IMG/VR virus record: IMGVR_UViG_3300042542_001811 | Span: 1 to 20,423 of that record | Reading direction: 5' to 3' (one strand) | Length of the DNA: 20,423 nucleotides | From: a virus | Part shown: positions 15,411-20,423 of the stretch, one piece after another | How positions within the stretch are numbered: the stretch's first letter is position 1 | How the letters are laid out: each line of letters begins with the position of its first letter | The notes under the pieces: model-generated | Databases searched by the model: none | Seen by the model: the letters and a program-made list of their open reading frames with translations, nothing else | What the model was told of the DNA's origin: nothing | Position numbers and translations under genes: made by a program

Positions 15411-15563
15411 ATGGCCGCCCCTACTCCTGAGCAAGTAACCGGCATCGTGGTTTCCCTGCTGGCCGGCTCCGAGATCCTCAGCCTCCTGCCTGGCGTCAAG
15501 GCCAACGGCTGGGTTCAGCTGATCCTCGCCGCACTGCGCGGTATCGCATCCCGCAAGCGCTGA
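15411..15563 (+). CDS. 50-aa hydrophobic/amphipathic phage protein (possible lysis accessory)
   Basis: A short gene giving MAAPTPEQVTGIVVSLLAGS, then EILSLLPGVKANGWVQLIL and an ending AALRGIASRKR. Two helical hydrophobic segments (about 9-26 and 33-44) and a basic tail are seen. From memory, similar short proteins (PEQV-x-GIV..LLAGSE, KAN-x-WVQLIL) occur next to lysis genes of cyanophages and in cyanobacteria. A holin or holin-like role is possible, as it is followed 4 bases later by a membrane-anchored coiled-coil gene and then the endolysin, but this is inference. It could also be a small structural or regulatory protein. Confidence 0.7.
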   Translation: MAAPTPEQVTGIVVSLLAGSEILSLLPGVKANGWVQLILAALRGIASRKR

Positions 15564-15567
15564 TCCA

Positions 15568-15828
15568 ATGGGCGAGCCAACGCACGGCGAGATCCTCCGC
15601 GCCATCGGCGTGCTGGAAGGCCAACTCAAGCAGCTTCTCGACGCCGCCATAAGCGACAAAGGGGAACGCAGCAGCTTGGGCGTTCGTGTTGGCCGCCTTG
15701 AAACGCGCATGGCGCAAGTAATCATCCTCGCAGTGGTTGCTGCAATGCTCAGCCCCATCATCTGGTCTGAGATTAAAGGCGCCTTTGCTTATCGGCAGTC
15801 GCTTCCTCAACACATGCAACGCCCATGA
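15568..15828 (+). CDS. Holin-like coiled-coil protein with one membrane segment
   Basis: An 86-aa protein. Residues 1-50 form a charged amphipathic helix (EILRAIGVLEGQLKQLLDAA, then LGVRVGRLETRM). Residues 49-68 form one membrane-spanning segment (MAQVIILAVVAAMLSPIIW), followed by a short polar tail. This coiled-coil plus single C-proximal membrane segment layout is typical of small proteins just before phage endolysin genes (haemolysin XhlA/holin-like types). Its stop overlaps the endolysin start as ATGA (15825-15828), giving strong genetic coupling to cell lysis. Whether it is the holin, a pinholin-like partner or a membrane accessory cannot be decided from sequence. Confidence 0.75.
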   Translation: MGEPTHGEILRAIGVLEGQLKQLLDAAISDKGERSSLGVRVGRLETRMAQVIILAVVAAMLSPIIWSEIKGAFAYRQSLPQHMQRP

Positions 15829-17003
15829 CTTCCGGCCCATTGCGCCTAAGCGACCTGTTTAAGTTCTATCGCGGCCTTCCGCATCAAATGGCCGCCGTAA
15901 GCGAATTGGAAGCAGCAATAAACAAACGCGCTCCCCAACTTTTAAGCCGAGACCAAGACTGGTTCAAGACCTGGAGCGTCCCAGGCAAACAGACCGACCT
16001 CGCTGATGCAATTTCCTTGATTAAGGAGTTTGAAGGCTGCCATCTTAGCGCCTATCCCGATCCGCTAAGCGGCGGCGATCCTTGGACGATCGGTTACGGC
16101 ACAACGCGCTATGGCGCTGGCGACCCCGTAAAACGCGGCGACAAGATCAACGTAATCGAAGCCGATATGCTTCTCCGCCTTGAGGTGGACCGCATCGCCG
16201 AACGTCTCCGCTCCACCATCCCAACCTGGAACGCCTTAGGCGACCCACAACGCTGCGCACTCGTAAGTTTCGCTTACAACTTGGGCGCCGACTTTTACGG
16301 CAAGCCCGGCTTCGACACCATCAGCGCAGCGCTGCGCGACAAGGACTTCGCTGCCGTACCAGCGGCACTGCTGCTTTACCGCAACCCTGGTACGAATGTC
16401 GAAGCCGGCCTACTGCGCCGCCGTAAGACCGAAGGAGCACTGTGGCAAAAAGGAACCCCGCAACTGCAACAGCAGGGCATTTTGTTGCGCGTCCCTTATG
16501 AGGCGCAGAACGACAACGCTAGCGGCACAGGTTACCGCGAGTGCTTCAGCAGCAGCGCTGCCATGGTAAGTCGGTTCTACGGCAAGGTAAGCGGCGACGA
16601 CGCCTATAACAAAATCCGCGCCAAGTATGGCGACACCACCGATGCACAAGCGCAGATAAAGGCGCTGCAATCGCTGGGGCTCAACGCGCGGCTACGCACC
16701 AACTGCAACCCTGCCGTGATCGACACTGAGCTGGAGGCGGGGCGCCCCGTGATGGTCGGCTGGCTGCACAAGGGGCCTGTCGGTGCGCCTACCGGCGGTG
16801 GCCACTGGAGCGTGATCATCGGCGCAACCAGCGGCGCCTACATCCACAATGATCCGAATGGCGAGGCCGACATGGTGAACGGCGGCTACCTCAACCACAC
16901 CAAAGGTGCCGGAATCGCCTACAGCCGTAAAAACTGGTTGCGCCGCTGGGAGGTTGATGGCCCCGGCACCGGCTGGGCCATGCTTGTAAGCCACGCCCCT
17001 TAG
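15825..17003 (+). CDS. Endolysin: GH24 lysozyme fused to C39-like peptidase
   Basis: The 392-aa product has a leading 58-residue region and two catalytic domains. Residues about 60-207 are a GH24 (T4-type) lysozyme with Glu70 (EFEGC), Asp79 (YPDP) and Thr93/94 (TIGYGTT); Glu70 and Asp79 are 9 apart as in T4 lysozyme. The helical part follows with LVSFAYNLG and LLRRRKTEGALW. Residues about 222-390 are a C39-type papain-like peptidase: VPYEAQND and Cys240 (YRECFSSSAAMV), His327 (GGGHWSVIIG) and Asp343 (HNDPNGE). The enzyme would cut both the glycan strands and peptide links of peptidoglycan at lysis. There is no signal peptide, so it needs a holin for export. The C39 half is GC-richer than the lysozyme half. 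Confidence 0.93.
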   Translation: MTSGPLRLSDLFKFYRGLPHQMAAVSELEAAINKRAPQLLSRDQDWFKTWSVPGKQTDLADAISLIKEFEGCHLSAYPDPLSGGDPWTIGYGTTRYGAGDPVKRGDKINVIEADMLLRLEVDRIAERLRSTIPTWNALGDPQRCALVSFAYNLGADFYGKPGFDTISAALRDKDFAAVPAALLLYRNPGTNVEAGLLRRRKTEGALWQKGTPQLQQQGILLRVPYEAQNDNASGTGYRECFSSSAAMVSRFYGKVSGDDAYNKIRAKYGDTTDAQAQIKALQSLGLNARLRTNCNPAVIDTELEAGRPVMVGWLHKGPVGAPTGGGHWSVIIGATSGAYIHNDPNGEADMVNGGYLNHTKGAGIAYSRKNWLRRWEVDGPGTGWAMLVSHAP

Positions 17004-17014
17004 GCTAAGTACAC

Positions 17015-17881
17015 ATGGAGCCCAATCTTGTGAACATCACATCTATACGCAAGACACCGGAGCTTCTAGAGCTGCGCATCCCCTACACAACCTTTAGCGA
17101 AACAGCGACATTCCTGCTACTTAGTGACATTCACTTAGACAACCCAAAGTGTGACCGTAAGTTGCTGAGCAAGCACCTCGATGAATGCCGCGCCCAGAAC
17201 GGCCACGTCCTTATGTTCGGAGATGTGCTTTGCCTCATGCAGGGCAAAAAGGACCGCCGAGCCAGCAAAGGTGACATCCGCCCAGAACACCTAGGCGGTA
17301 ATTACTTTGACCTCGTATTTAGTGAGGCCGCGGAGTTCTTCAAACCGTGGCAAGACATCATCCTTATGGCAGGCGATGGCAATCATGAAACCGCCGTAAG
17401 CAACAACCAGGAGATCGACCCCTTAGAAAATGTTGTGCGGTTGATGCGCAATAACGGCAGTAACATCGAACACATGGGTTATCAGGGCTGGCTTAGGTTC
17501 AGCTTTACGCAGGACGGCAACAGGACAAGGCGGTGCATGTTGTTCTTCCACCACGGCACCTGGGGCGGAATCATCACCAAAGGCACCATGGGCGGTGGAC
17601 GCTACGCCTCCATCGCTCCAGACGCCGACATCCTCGTAAACGGCCACAACCACGAGCGCAGCGTCGTCGCCCACTCCTGCTACCGCGTCGATCAGAACGG
17701 CCGCGCTTGGGTGGAGCAGCGCTGGCACGTCCAGTGCGGCACGTACAAGCAGGAGTTCGGAGGCACAGGCGGCTGGGCAGTAGAGCGCATCGTCATGCCA
17801 AAGTCACTCGGCGGAATCTGGCTTACACTGCGTCCACGCACTCGCGGGGGCGTTGAAATCACCTGCACCCCCACCGTATGA
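17015..17881 (+). CDS. Calcineurin-like metallophosphoesterase
   Basis: The 288-aa product carries all the metal-binding motifs of the family in order: Asp38-x-His40 (LLLSDIHLD), Asp70 (FGDVL), Asn123-His124 (GDGNHE), His179/180 (FFHHG) and His211-x-His213 (GHNHE). Two metals at this site hydrolyse phosphomono- or diesters. The actual substrate cannot be read from sequence; DNA, RNA or nucleotide phosphates are candidates in a phage. It begins 11 bases after the endolysin stop. Its stop overlaps the next gene as ATGA (17878-17881). Bases about 17560-17760 are GC-richer than the rest of the gene. Confidence 0.9.
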   Translation: MEPNLVNITSIRKTPELLELRIPYTTFSETATFLLLSDIHLDNPKCDRKLLSKHLDECRAQNGHVLMFGDVLCLMQGKKDRRASKGDIRPEHLGGNYFDLVFSEAAEFFKPWQDIILMAGDGNHETAVSNNQEIDPLENVVRLMRNNGSNIEHMGYQGWLRFSFTQDGNRTRRCMLFFHHGTWGGIITKGTMGGGRYASIAPDADILVNGHNHERSVVAHSCYRVDQNGRAWVEQRWHVQCGTYKQEFGGTGGWAVERIVMPKSLGGIWLTLRPRTRGGVEITCTPTV

Positions 17882-18060
17882 GGCAGTACGTCCTAGAGAT
17901 CGAGTACACAATCGTCGTCGAAAGCGAAGACGACGACCCCGAAACCGTAAGTGACGACTTCGCCTCCAGGCTTACAGAATTAGCGCCATCGAACGACCAT
18001 ATCTTAGATCTTTCGGTCAACGTCCTACCCATCCCGGAGTTGCGTGGATCATCAGATTGA
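17878..18060 (+). CDS. 60-aa acidic protein of unknown function
   Basis: A short protein starting MRQYVLEIEYTIVVES, then an acidic EDDDPETVSDD helix start, FASRLTELAPSN, and DHILDLSVNVLPIPELRG. The order strand-helix-strand suggests a small alpha/beta fold. I do not recognise it. It is coupled upstream by ATGA to the metallophosphoesterase, and its end overlaps the HNH gene by 17 bases. This tight packing supports that it is real. It could act with either neighbour, but nothing in its sequence shows that. Confidence 0.65.
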   Translation: MRQYVLEIEYTIVVESEDDDPETVSDDFASRLTELAPSNDHILDLSVNVLPIPELRGSSD

Positions 18061-18343
18061 TGGCACATCTCTCGTCCCCAAGCGCTCCGCTAAGCAACGG
18101 TTTAGGCAGCAAATTTTTGAGGCATGGCAGCATTGCTGCGCCTACTGTGACGCCGCCGCCGATACCTTAGATCACGTAAAACCACGACATAAAGGCGGCA
18201 ATACCGTTGTCAGCAACTTAGTTCCTGCGTGTCGTACCTGTAACCGCAGCAAGGGCAGCGAGAACTGGCATGACTGGTTCAGTGCTCAATCGACCTGGAC
18301 CGCAGCACGCGCAGCAAGGATTCAGGATTGGTTGGACGATTAA
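18044..18343 (+). CDS. HNH endonuclease
   Basis: A 99-aa protein read from a GTG at 18044, inside the end of the previous gene. It has the HNH/zinc arrangement Cys32-x2-Cys35 (CAYCD), Asp43-His44 (LDHVKPRHKGG, with His49), Asn58 (SNLVPAC) and Cys63-x2-Cys66-Asn67 (CRTCNRSKG). The four cysteines hold a structural zinc and the His/Asn residues act in metal-dependent DNA cutting. Short stand-alone HNH proteins in phages are either packaging nucleases or free-standing homing-type enzymes. No terminase gene lies next to it here, so the packaging role is not supported within the window. The last 21 codons overlap a minus-strand frame (18279-18467). Confidence 0.88.
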   Translation: MDHQIDGTSLVPKRSAKQRFRQQIFEAWQHCCAYCDAAADTLDHVKPRHKGGNTVVSNLVPACRTCNRSKGSENWHDWFSAQSTWTAARAARIQDWLDD

Positions 18344-18467
18344 GTATCTGCTTGTAGAACTCAACGGCTTTCCAGTCCTCCACGAAGTCGCGTTCCATCC
18401 CCACGTAGCTCACACGCCACACCGGCGCACCAGCGCCATCTATGCGTTGTAGACGAGGTAAGCTCAT
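18279..18467 (-). CDS. Probable 62-aa minus-strand protein, unknown
   Basis: A 62-codon frame convergent with the HNH gene, whose last 65 bases it overlaps. The product starts MSLPRLQRIDGAGAPVWRVS and continues with a YVGMERDFVEDWKAVEFYKQ segment, protein-like with a strand-turn-helix pattern. A short AAGG sits just before the start. An inverted repeat overlaps its start codon. No plus-strand gene competes over 18344-18510. I recall similar short cyanophage proteins with a WRVSYVG-type core but cannot name a function. The overlap with the HNH gene makes the last third less certain. Confidence 0.5.
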   Translation of the reverse strand: MSLPRLQRIDGAGAPVWRVSYVGMERDFVEDWKAVEFYKQILNRPTNPESLLRVLRSRSIEH

Positions 18468-18487
18468 TGCCTTAGCATAAGAGGCAA
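18467..18487. promoter_or_regulatory. Inverted repeat between divergent genes
   Basis: TTGCCT (18467-18472) and AGGCAA (18482-18487) form a perfect 6-bp inverted repeat with a 9-base gap. It sits between the divergent starts at 18467 (minus) and 18511 (plus) and overlaps the first base of the minus-strand start codon. It could be an operator, or in the minus-strand mRNA a hairpin hiding the ribosome binding site. No convincing -35/-10 pair was found next to it. Confidence 0.4.
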
Positions 18488-18510
18488 GCCTTCGTGTTCA
18501 CGGTATTGCT

Positions 18511-18819
18511 ATGGCCAGTGAAGATGCTGCCTTGCCTTCAATGCACTGGCTTGTGCCACAGCTCGATCTGCAGACACAGCTGCGCTTAGAGCTGGACCGC
18601 CGTACCGCCGCCAAGCTAAGCCGCGACGAACTCTCAGTCCTAGTAGACAAGCTAATCGTTGACTGGTATCACCGCAGTGCGCTCATCGACAACCTCCTAG
18701 GGCGCATACGCAGCATGGAGGTTGAACTAGCACTACTAATGGCAGAACCCGGCCCTGCTGCCCCAACCGAAGAACATTACGAGTGGGCCGCCGAACTTCT
18801 ACGCGACCTAGGCCACTAA
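18511..18819 (+). CDS. NblA-like two-helix protein (candidate)
   Basis: A 102-aa, all-helical protein. Residues 17-67 (LDLQTQLRLELDRRTAAKLS followed by RDELSVLVDKL, IVDWYHRSALIDNLLGRI) follow, as I recall the family, the NblA helix-turn-helix pattern without gaps: L-x-L-x3-[LF]-[RK]-L-x-L-x7-LS, then 21 residues later LI-x2-LL. NblA is a 60-aa cyanobacterial and cyanophage protein that directs phycobilisome degradation. Here 16 residues precede the core and about 35 follow (MEVELALLMAEPG through AAELLRDLGH). The match is of hydrophobic pattern plus a few identities, so it may instead be an unrelated coiled-coil protein of the cyanobacterial/cyanophage pool. It is a lone plus-strand gene between minus-strand genes, with no clear ribosome binding site. 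Confidence 0.75.
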   Translation: MASEDAALPSMHWLVPQLDLQTQLRLELDRRTAAKLSRDELSVLVDKLIVDWYHRSALIDNLLGRIRSMEVELALLMAEPGPAAPTEEHYEWAAELLRDLGH

Positions 18820-18848
18820 GCTACGCAGCTTAGCGACGCAGCTTAGCG
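18816..18848. terminator. Convergent junction: hairpin plus perfect 13-bp tandem repeat
   Basis: CTAAGCT-ACGC-AGCTTAG (18816-18833) is a perfect 7-bp hairpin that overlaps the plus-strand stop codon. ACGCAGCTTAGCG occurs twice in tandem (18823-18835, 18836-18848). The array fills the whole gap between the plus-strand gene ending at 18819 and the minus-strand gene ending at 18849. It fits a compact two-way terminator or transcription barrier, although no T-run follows on either strand. Confidence 0.55.
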
Positions 18849-19157
18849 CTACTTATCAAGCCAAAACGCTACACAATCCTTGGCGTGCTTACCGCCGCTG
18901 CGCTTGCCCTCGGGGAAGCCCAAGCCGCACGACCCCTCGACGAACTGCCAGTGGATGCACTGCTGGCAGCGCGTCTTCCCGTTCGTAGCCACCAGGGCAT
19001 CGGCGTAGAGCTGCTCGGCCTCCATAAGCGCCGTCTCCAGTTCCGTACCACGCAAAGGCAACTCCAGCACGCCCTGCTTCGTCCGCAGCCGCAGCATCCA
19101 CCCTTCAGCCTGGGGGATCAGCACCATCCTGCCCGAGTGGTATCTGAGAGACGGCAT
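18849..19157 (-). CDS. Small cysteine-containing (putative zinc) protein of cyanophage type
   Basis: Up to 102 aa. An ATG at 19127 ([14 protein letters not shown]) would give 92 aa and has GCAGG just before it, so it may be the true start; the ATG at 19157 has no visible site. The N-terminal half is strands plus a helix (LELPLRGTELETALMEAEQL). The C-terminal half has Cys64-x2-Cys67 (RCQQCIHW), Cys77 (GSCGLGFPEGKR) and Cys95 (AKDCVAFW), numbering from 19157, a likely metal site. From memory, proteins with this ending recur in cyanophages, function unknown. It overlaps the end of the kinase gene by 23-53 bases, so it is the last gene of that operon. Confidence 0.75.
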   Translation of the reverse strand: MPSLRYHSGRMVLIPQAEGWMLRLRTKQGVLELPLRGTELETALMEAEQLYADALVATNGKTRCQQCIHWQFVEGSCGLGFPEGKRSGGKHAKDCVAFWLDK

Positions 19158-19668
19158 GAAGCAGCTGCTCTAATGTTCCATCGTTCTCAATATAACGCGC
19201 AAAATGGGGCCAATCATCTAGGCTTCCCTCCGAGGCGTGCGTGTGCGTATTAACCATCCCTTTACGAGTAATTTTCCACATCTCACCACCTAAGCTGCGG
19301 ATCAGCTCTGCTTCGTTCTCAAACCTTACGTCATCCACAACAACGTACTCGTGGCGCTTAATGCGTGCTTGCCATACACGCAGCCACACATCAGGCGCTA
19401 TGCAAGTTCTTCCCCATTCCGTGCCCAGGGTCTGCAGCAGGTGGCGCGTACTCACCCCTAAGTGGTCGAGCACAAGCTCCTTGTCGGAATAAAGCCGCTG
19501 CGCAGCTTGTTCCGGCGTATAGCCGATACTTACAAGTAACGGAAACACCATTTCCTTCAACGGTTCTGCGAAGGGCACCCGCACAAACACGCTGCGTTCC
19601 AGCGCATGACTCACCGCCGTCTTGCCGCTACGAGGCGCAGGAGAATAAAGCCCAATAAGCTTAGTCAT
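19105..19668 (-). CDS. Deoxynucleoside monophosphate kinase
   Basis: The 187-aa product has an N-terminal P-loop ([15 protein letters not shown], Lys16/Thr17), a [14 protein letters not shown] segment, [13 protein letters not shown]-type central residues, and [15 protein letters not shown], the strand-plus-Arg motif typical of phage dNMP kinases of the T4 gene 1 type. The enzyme phosphorylates deoxynucleoside monophosphates to diphosphates using ATP and so feeds phage DNA synthesis in the cytoplasm. Its start overlaps the sigma factor stop by 4 bases (ATGA on the minus strand), and its end overlaps the small cysteine protein. Length is slightly below that of T4 gp1. Confidence 0.88.
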   Translation of the reverse strand: MTKLIGLYSPAPRSGKTAVSHALERSVFVRVPFAEPLKEMVFPLLVSIGYTPEQAAQRLYSDKELVLDHLGVSTRHLLQTLGTEWGRTCIAPDVWLRVWQARIKRHEYVVVDDVRFENEAELIRSLGGEMWKITRKGMVNTHTHASEGSLDDWPHFARYIENDGTLEQLLHAVSQIPLGQDGADPPG

Positions 19669-20423
19669 ACAAGCCTCACTGATTTCAAACGCAGACGCAT
19701 TTTAAGGTGTGCAGCCTCGATGCGCTGCCTGATGCGTTCTCTTGAAACATTATCCTCAGCTGCGATGCTCGACAGTGACATCGGTTCGCCGCCATTAAGC
19801 CCGTATCTGCGTTGGATCGTAAGCAGTTCGCCTTCAGTTAGACAGGCGAGGGCGATTTGGAACATCGCCTGTTTTTCATCCTTCTCCATGCAATCCTTCT
19901 GCCTATCCAGCGAATCGGTGTCAGGGATAAGCTCCAGGATTGGGCTGCCCGTCTCACTTACCAGGGCATCGAGGCTGCGATGCCAGGCGTTCCGGGCCAG
20001 CAGCGTCTGCATGTGTGCAACCTCAATGTCTGCCTCTGCCGCCATCTGCGCAACAGACGGCATCTTGCCGTGCTCCTGCAGATGCGCTTTCTGGAAGCGC
20101 ACCACCTTATACACCTTGTCGAGTCCGTGCTGCGGAACACGGATAAGCCGCTCCTTAGCGTCAATTCCCCGCGTAATTGCCTGCCTTACCCACCAGTAAG
20201 CGTAAGTGGAGAACTTATAGCCCTTACTGCTGTCGAACAGTTCGACGGCGCGTGTAAGCCCGAATGCACCTTCCTGTACTAAGTCCATAAGTTCCATGCC
20301 GCTACCATTCAGGCGCCGCGTGTACTGCTTAGCAACACTGACAACCAACCTAAGATTGCAGTTAATCAGCTTACGCTTAGCGCGTTCAGCCACCTTAAGT
20401 GTGCGCTTCTCTTGAGCACTAAG
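19665..20423 (-). CDS. Sigma-70 family RNA polymerase sigma factor (partial at the window edge)
   Basis: The frame is open to the right edge and gives 252 residues; the GTG at 20393 is probably an internal valine because [10 protein letters not shown] lies in frame before it. Region 2 is nearly complete: [19 protein letters not shown] (2.1), [19 protein letters not shown] (2.2), and [19 protein letters not shown] (2.3-2.4). Region 3 follows with [12 protein letters not shown]. Region 4 ends with the helix-turn-helix [20 protein letters not shown]. It resembles bacterial primary/group 2 sigma factors, not T4-type late factors. It would redirect host RNA polymerase, probably to phage promoters. 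It heads a minus-strand operon with the kinase and the small cysteine protein. Region 1.2 and the true start lie outside the window. Confidence 0.92.
   Translation of the reverse strand, partial: LSAQEKRTLKVAERAKRKLINCNLRLVVSVAKQYTRRLNGSGMELMDLVQEGAFGLTRAVELFDSSKGYKFSTYAYWWVRQAITRGIDAKERLIRVPQHGLDKVYKVVRFQKAHLQEHGKMPSVAQMAAEADIEVAHMQTLLARNAWHRSLDALVSETGSPILELIPDTDSLDRQKDCMEKDEKQAMFQIALACLTEGELLTIQRRYGLNGGEPMSLSSIAAEDNVSRERIRQRIEAAHLKMRLRLKSVRLV

Noticed and set aside
15120-15761. 213-aa minus-strand frame with a hydrophobic stretch near its end
   Set aside because: It lies opposite three plus-strand genes with recognisable products (45 aa, 50 aa and the coiled-coil membrane protein). Its arginine- and serine-rich beginning looks like antisense translation.
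18344-18510. Sigma-70 promoter for the 18511 gene (TTGTAG at 18447, TAGCAT at 18473)
   Set aside because: The spacer is 20 bases and both boxes match the consensus poorly.
19606-20199. 197-aa plus-strand frame
   Set aside because: It is antisense to the sigma factor; its Ser/Cys/Arg-rich product looks non-natural.
20391-20393. GTG as the start of the sigma factor
   Set aside because: The frame continues in a sigma-like manner to the window edge, and region 1.2 is expected upstream, so this GTG is most likely an internal valine.
1-20423. HIP1 palindromes (GCGATCGC), tRNA genes, CRISPR arrays, insertion sequences, att sites
   Set aside because: None seen on reading both strands. Lack of HIP1 is not evidence against a cyanobacterial host, since several marine Synechococcus and many cyanophages lack it.

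Overview
The window is a 20.4-kb piece of a tailed-phage genome (or prophage) with a long non-contractile tail, most likely a siphovirus of a picocyanobacterium such as Synechococcus or Cyanobium. The tail block follows the lambda order H-M-L-K-I-J (tape measure, M, L, K, I, J). The cyanobacterial host is inferred from several small proteins that resemble, from memory, genes recurring in cyanophages: a 45-aa basic protein at 15189, a 50-aa protein at 15411, structural proteins at 6322 and 8858, and a cysteine-containing protein at 18849-19157. An NblA-like helix pattern at 18511 points the same way. No database search was possible. No integrase, repressor, tRNA, CRISPR array or insertion sequence is visible, so temperate or lytic lifestyle cannot be decided here.

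Layout. Positions 2-118 hold the end of an upstream tail gene. 111-6271 encodes a 1691-aa tape measure protein with an internal NlpC/P60 peptidase domain, then a tail protein M with its domain duplicated. 6272-9707 is an accessory block inserted between M and L: a small structural protein, a LamG (concanavalin-like) adhesin, its tail assembly chaperone, a second LamG paralogue followed by a 31-codon remnant of a second chaperone, and two small structural proteins. 9708-14753 encodes L (iron-sulfur cysteines), K (JAMM plus NlpC/P60), I (with an unusual C-terminal extension) and J, whose glycine-rich N-terminus carries a 130-aa Hint/mini-intein domain. 14754-15188 holds a probable lone minus-strand gene. 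15189-17003 is a lysis block: two small genes, a membrane-anchored coiled-coil (holin-like) protein and a fused GH24 lysozyme/C39 peptidase endolysin. 17015-18343 encodes a metallophosphoesterase, a 60-aa acidic protein and an HNH nuclease. From 18279 small genes occur on both strands, and the window ends in a minus-strand operon, read right to left: a sigma-70 factor (cut by the window edge), a deoxynucleoside monophosphate kinase and a small cysteine-containing protein.

How it works together. Most plus-strand genes are packed with ATGA or TGATG overlaps or gaps of a few bases, consistent with one late operon for tail assembly followed by lysis. Peptidoglycan-cutting domains appear at least three times (tape measure, K, endolysin), covering entry, tail assembly and exit. 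J stops soon after a single FnIII-like segment, so host recognition may rest on the LamG proteins. The sigma factor and nucleotide kinase mark the opposite-strand operon as a regulatory/DNA-metabolism module facing the late genes, with a small repeat-rich convergent junction at 18816-18848.

The most interesting items are the Hint domain in J, the duplicated and decaying LamG-chaperone cassette, the NblA-like protein, the phage-encoded sigma factor, and a marked excess of the hexamer GTAAGC.
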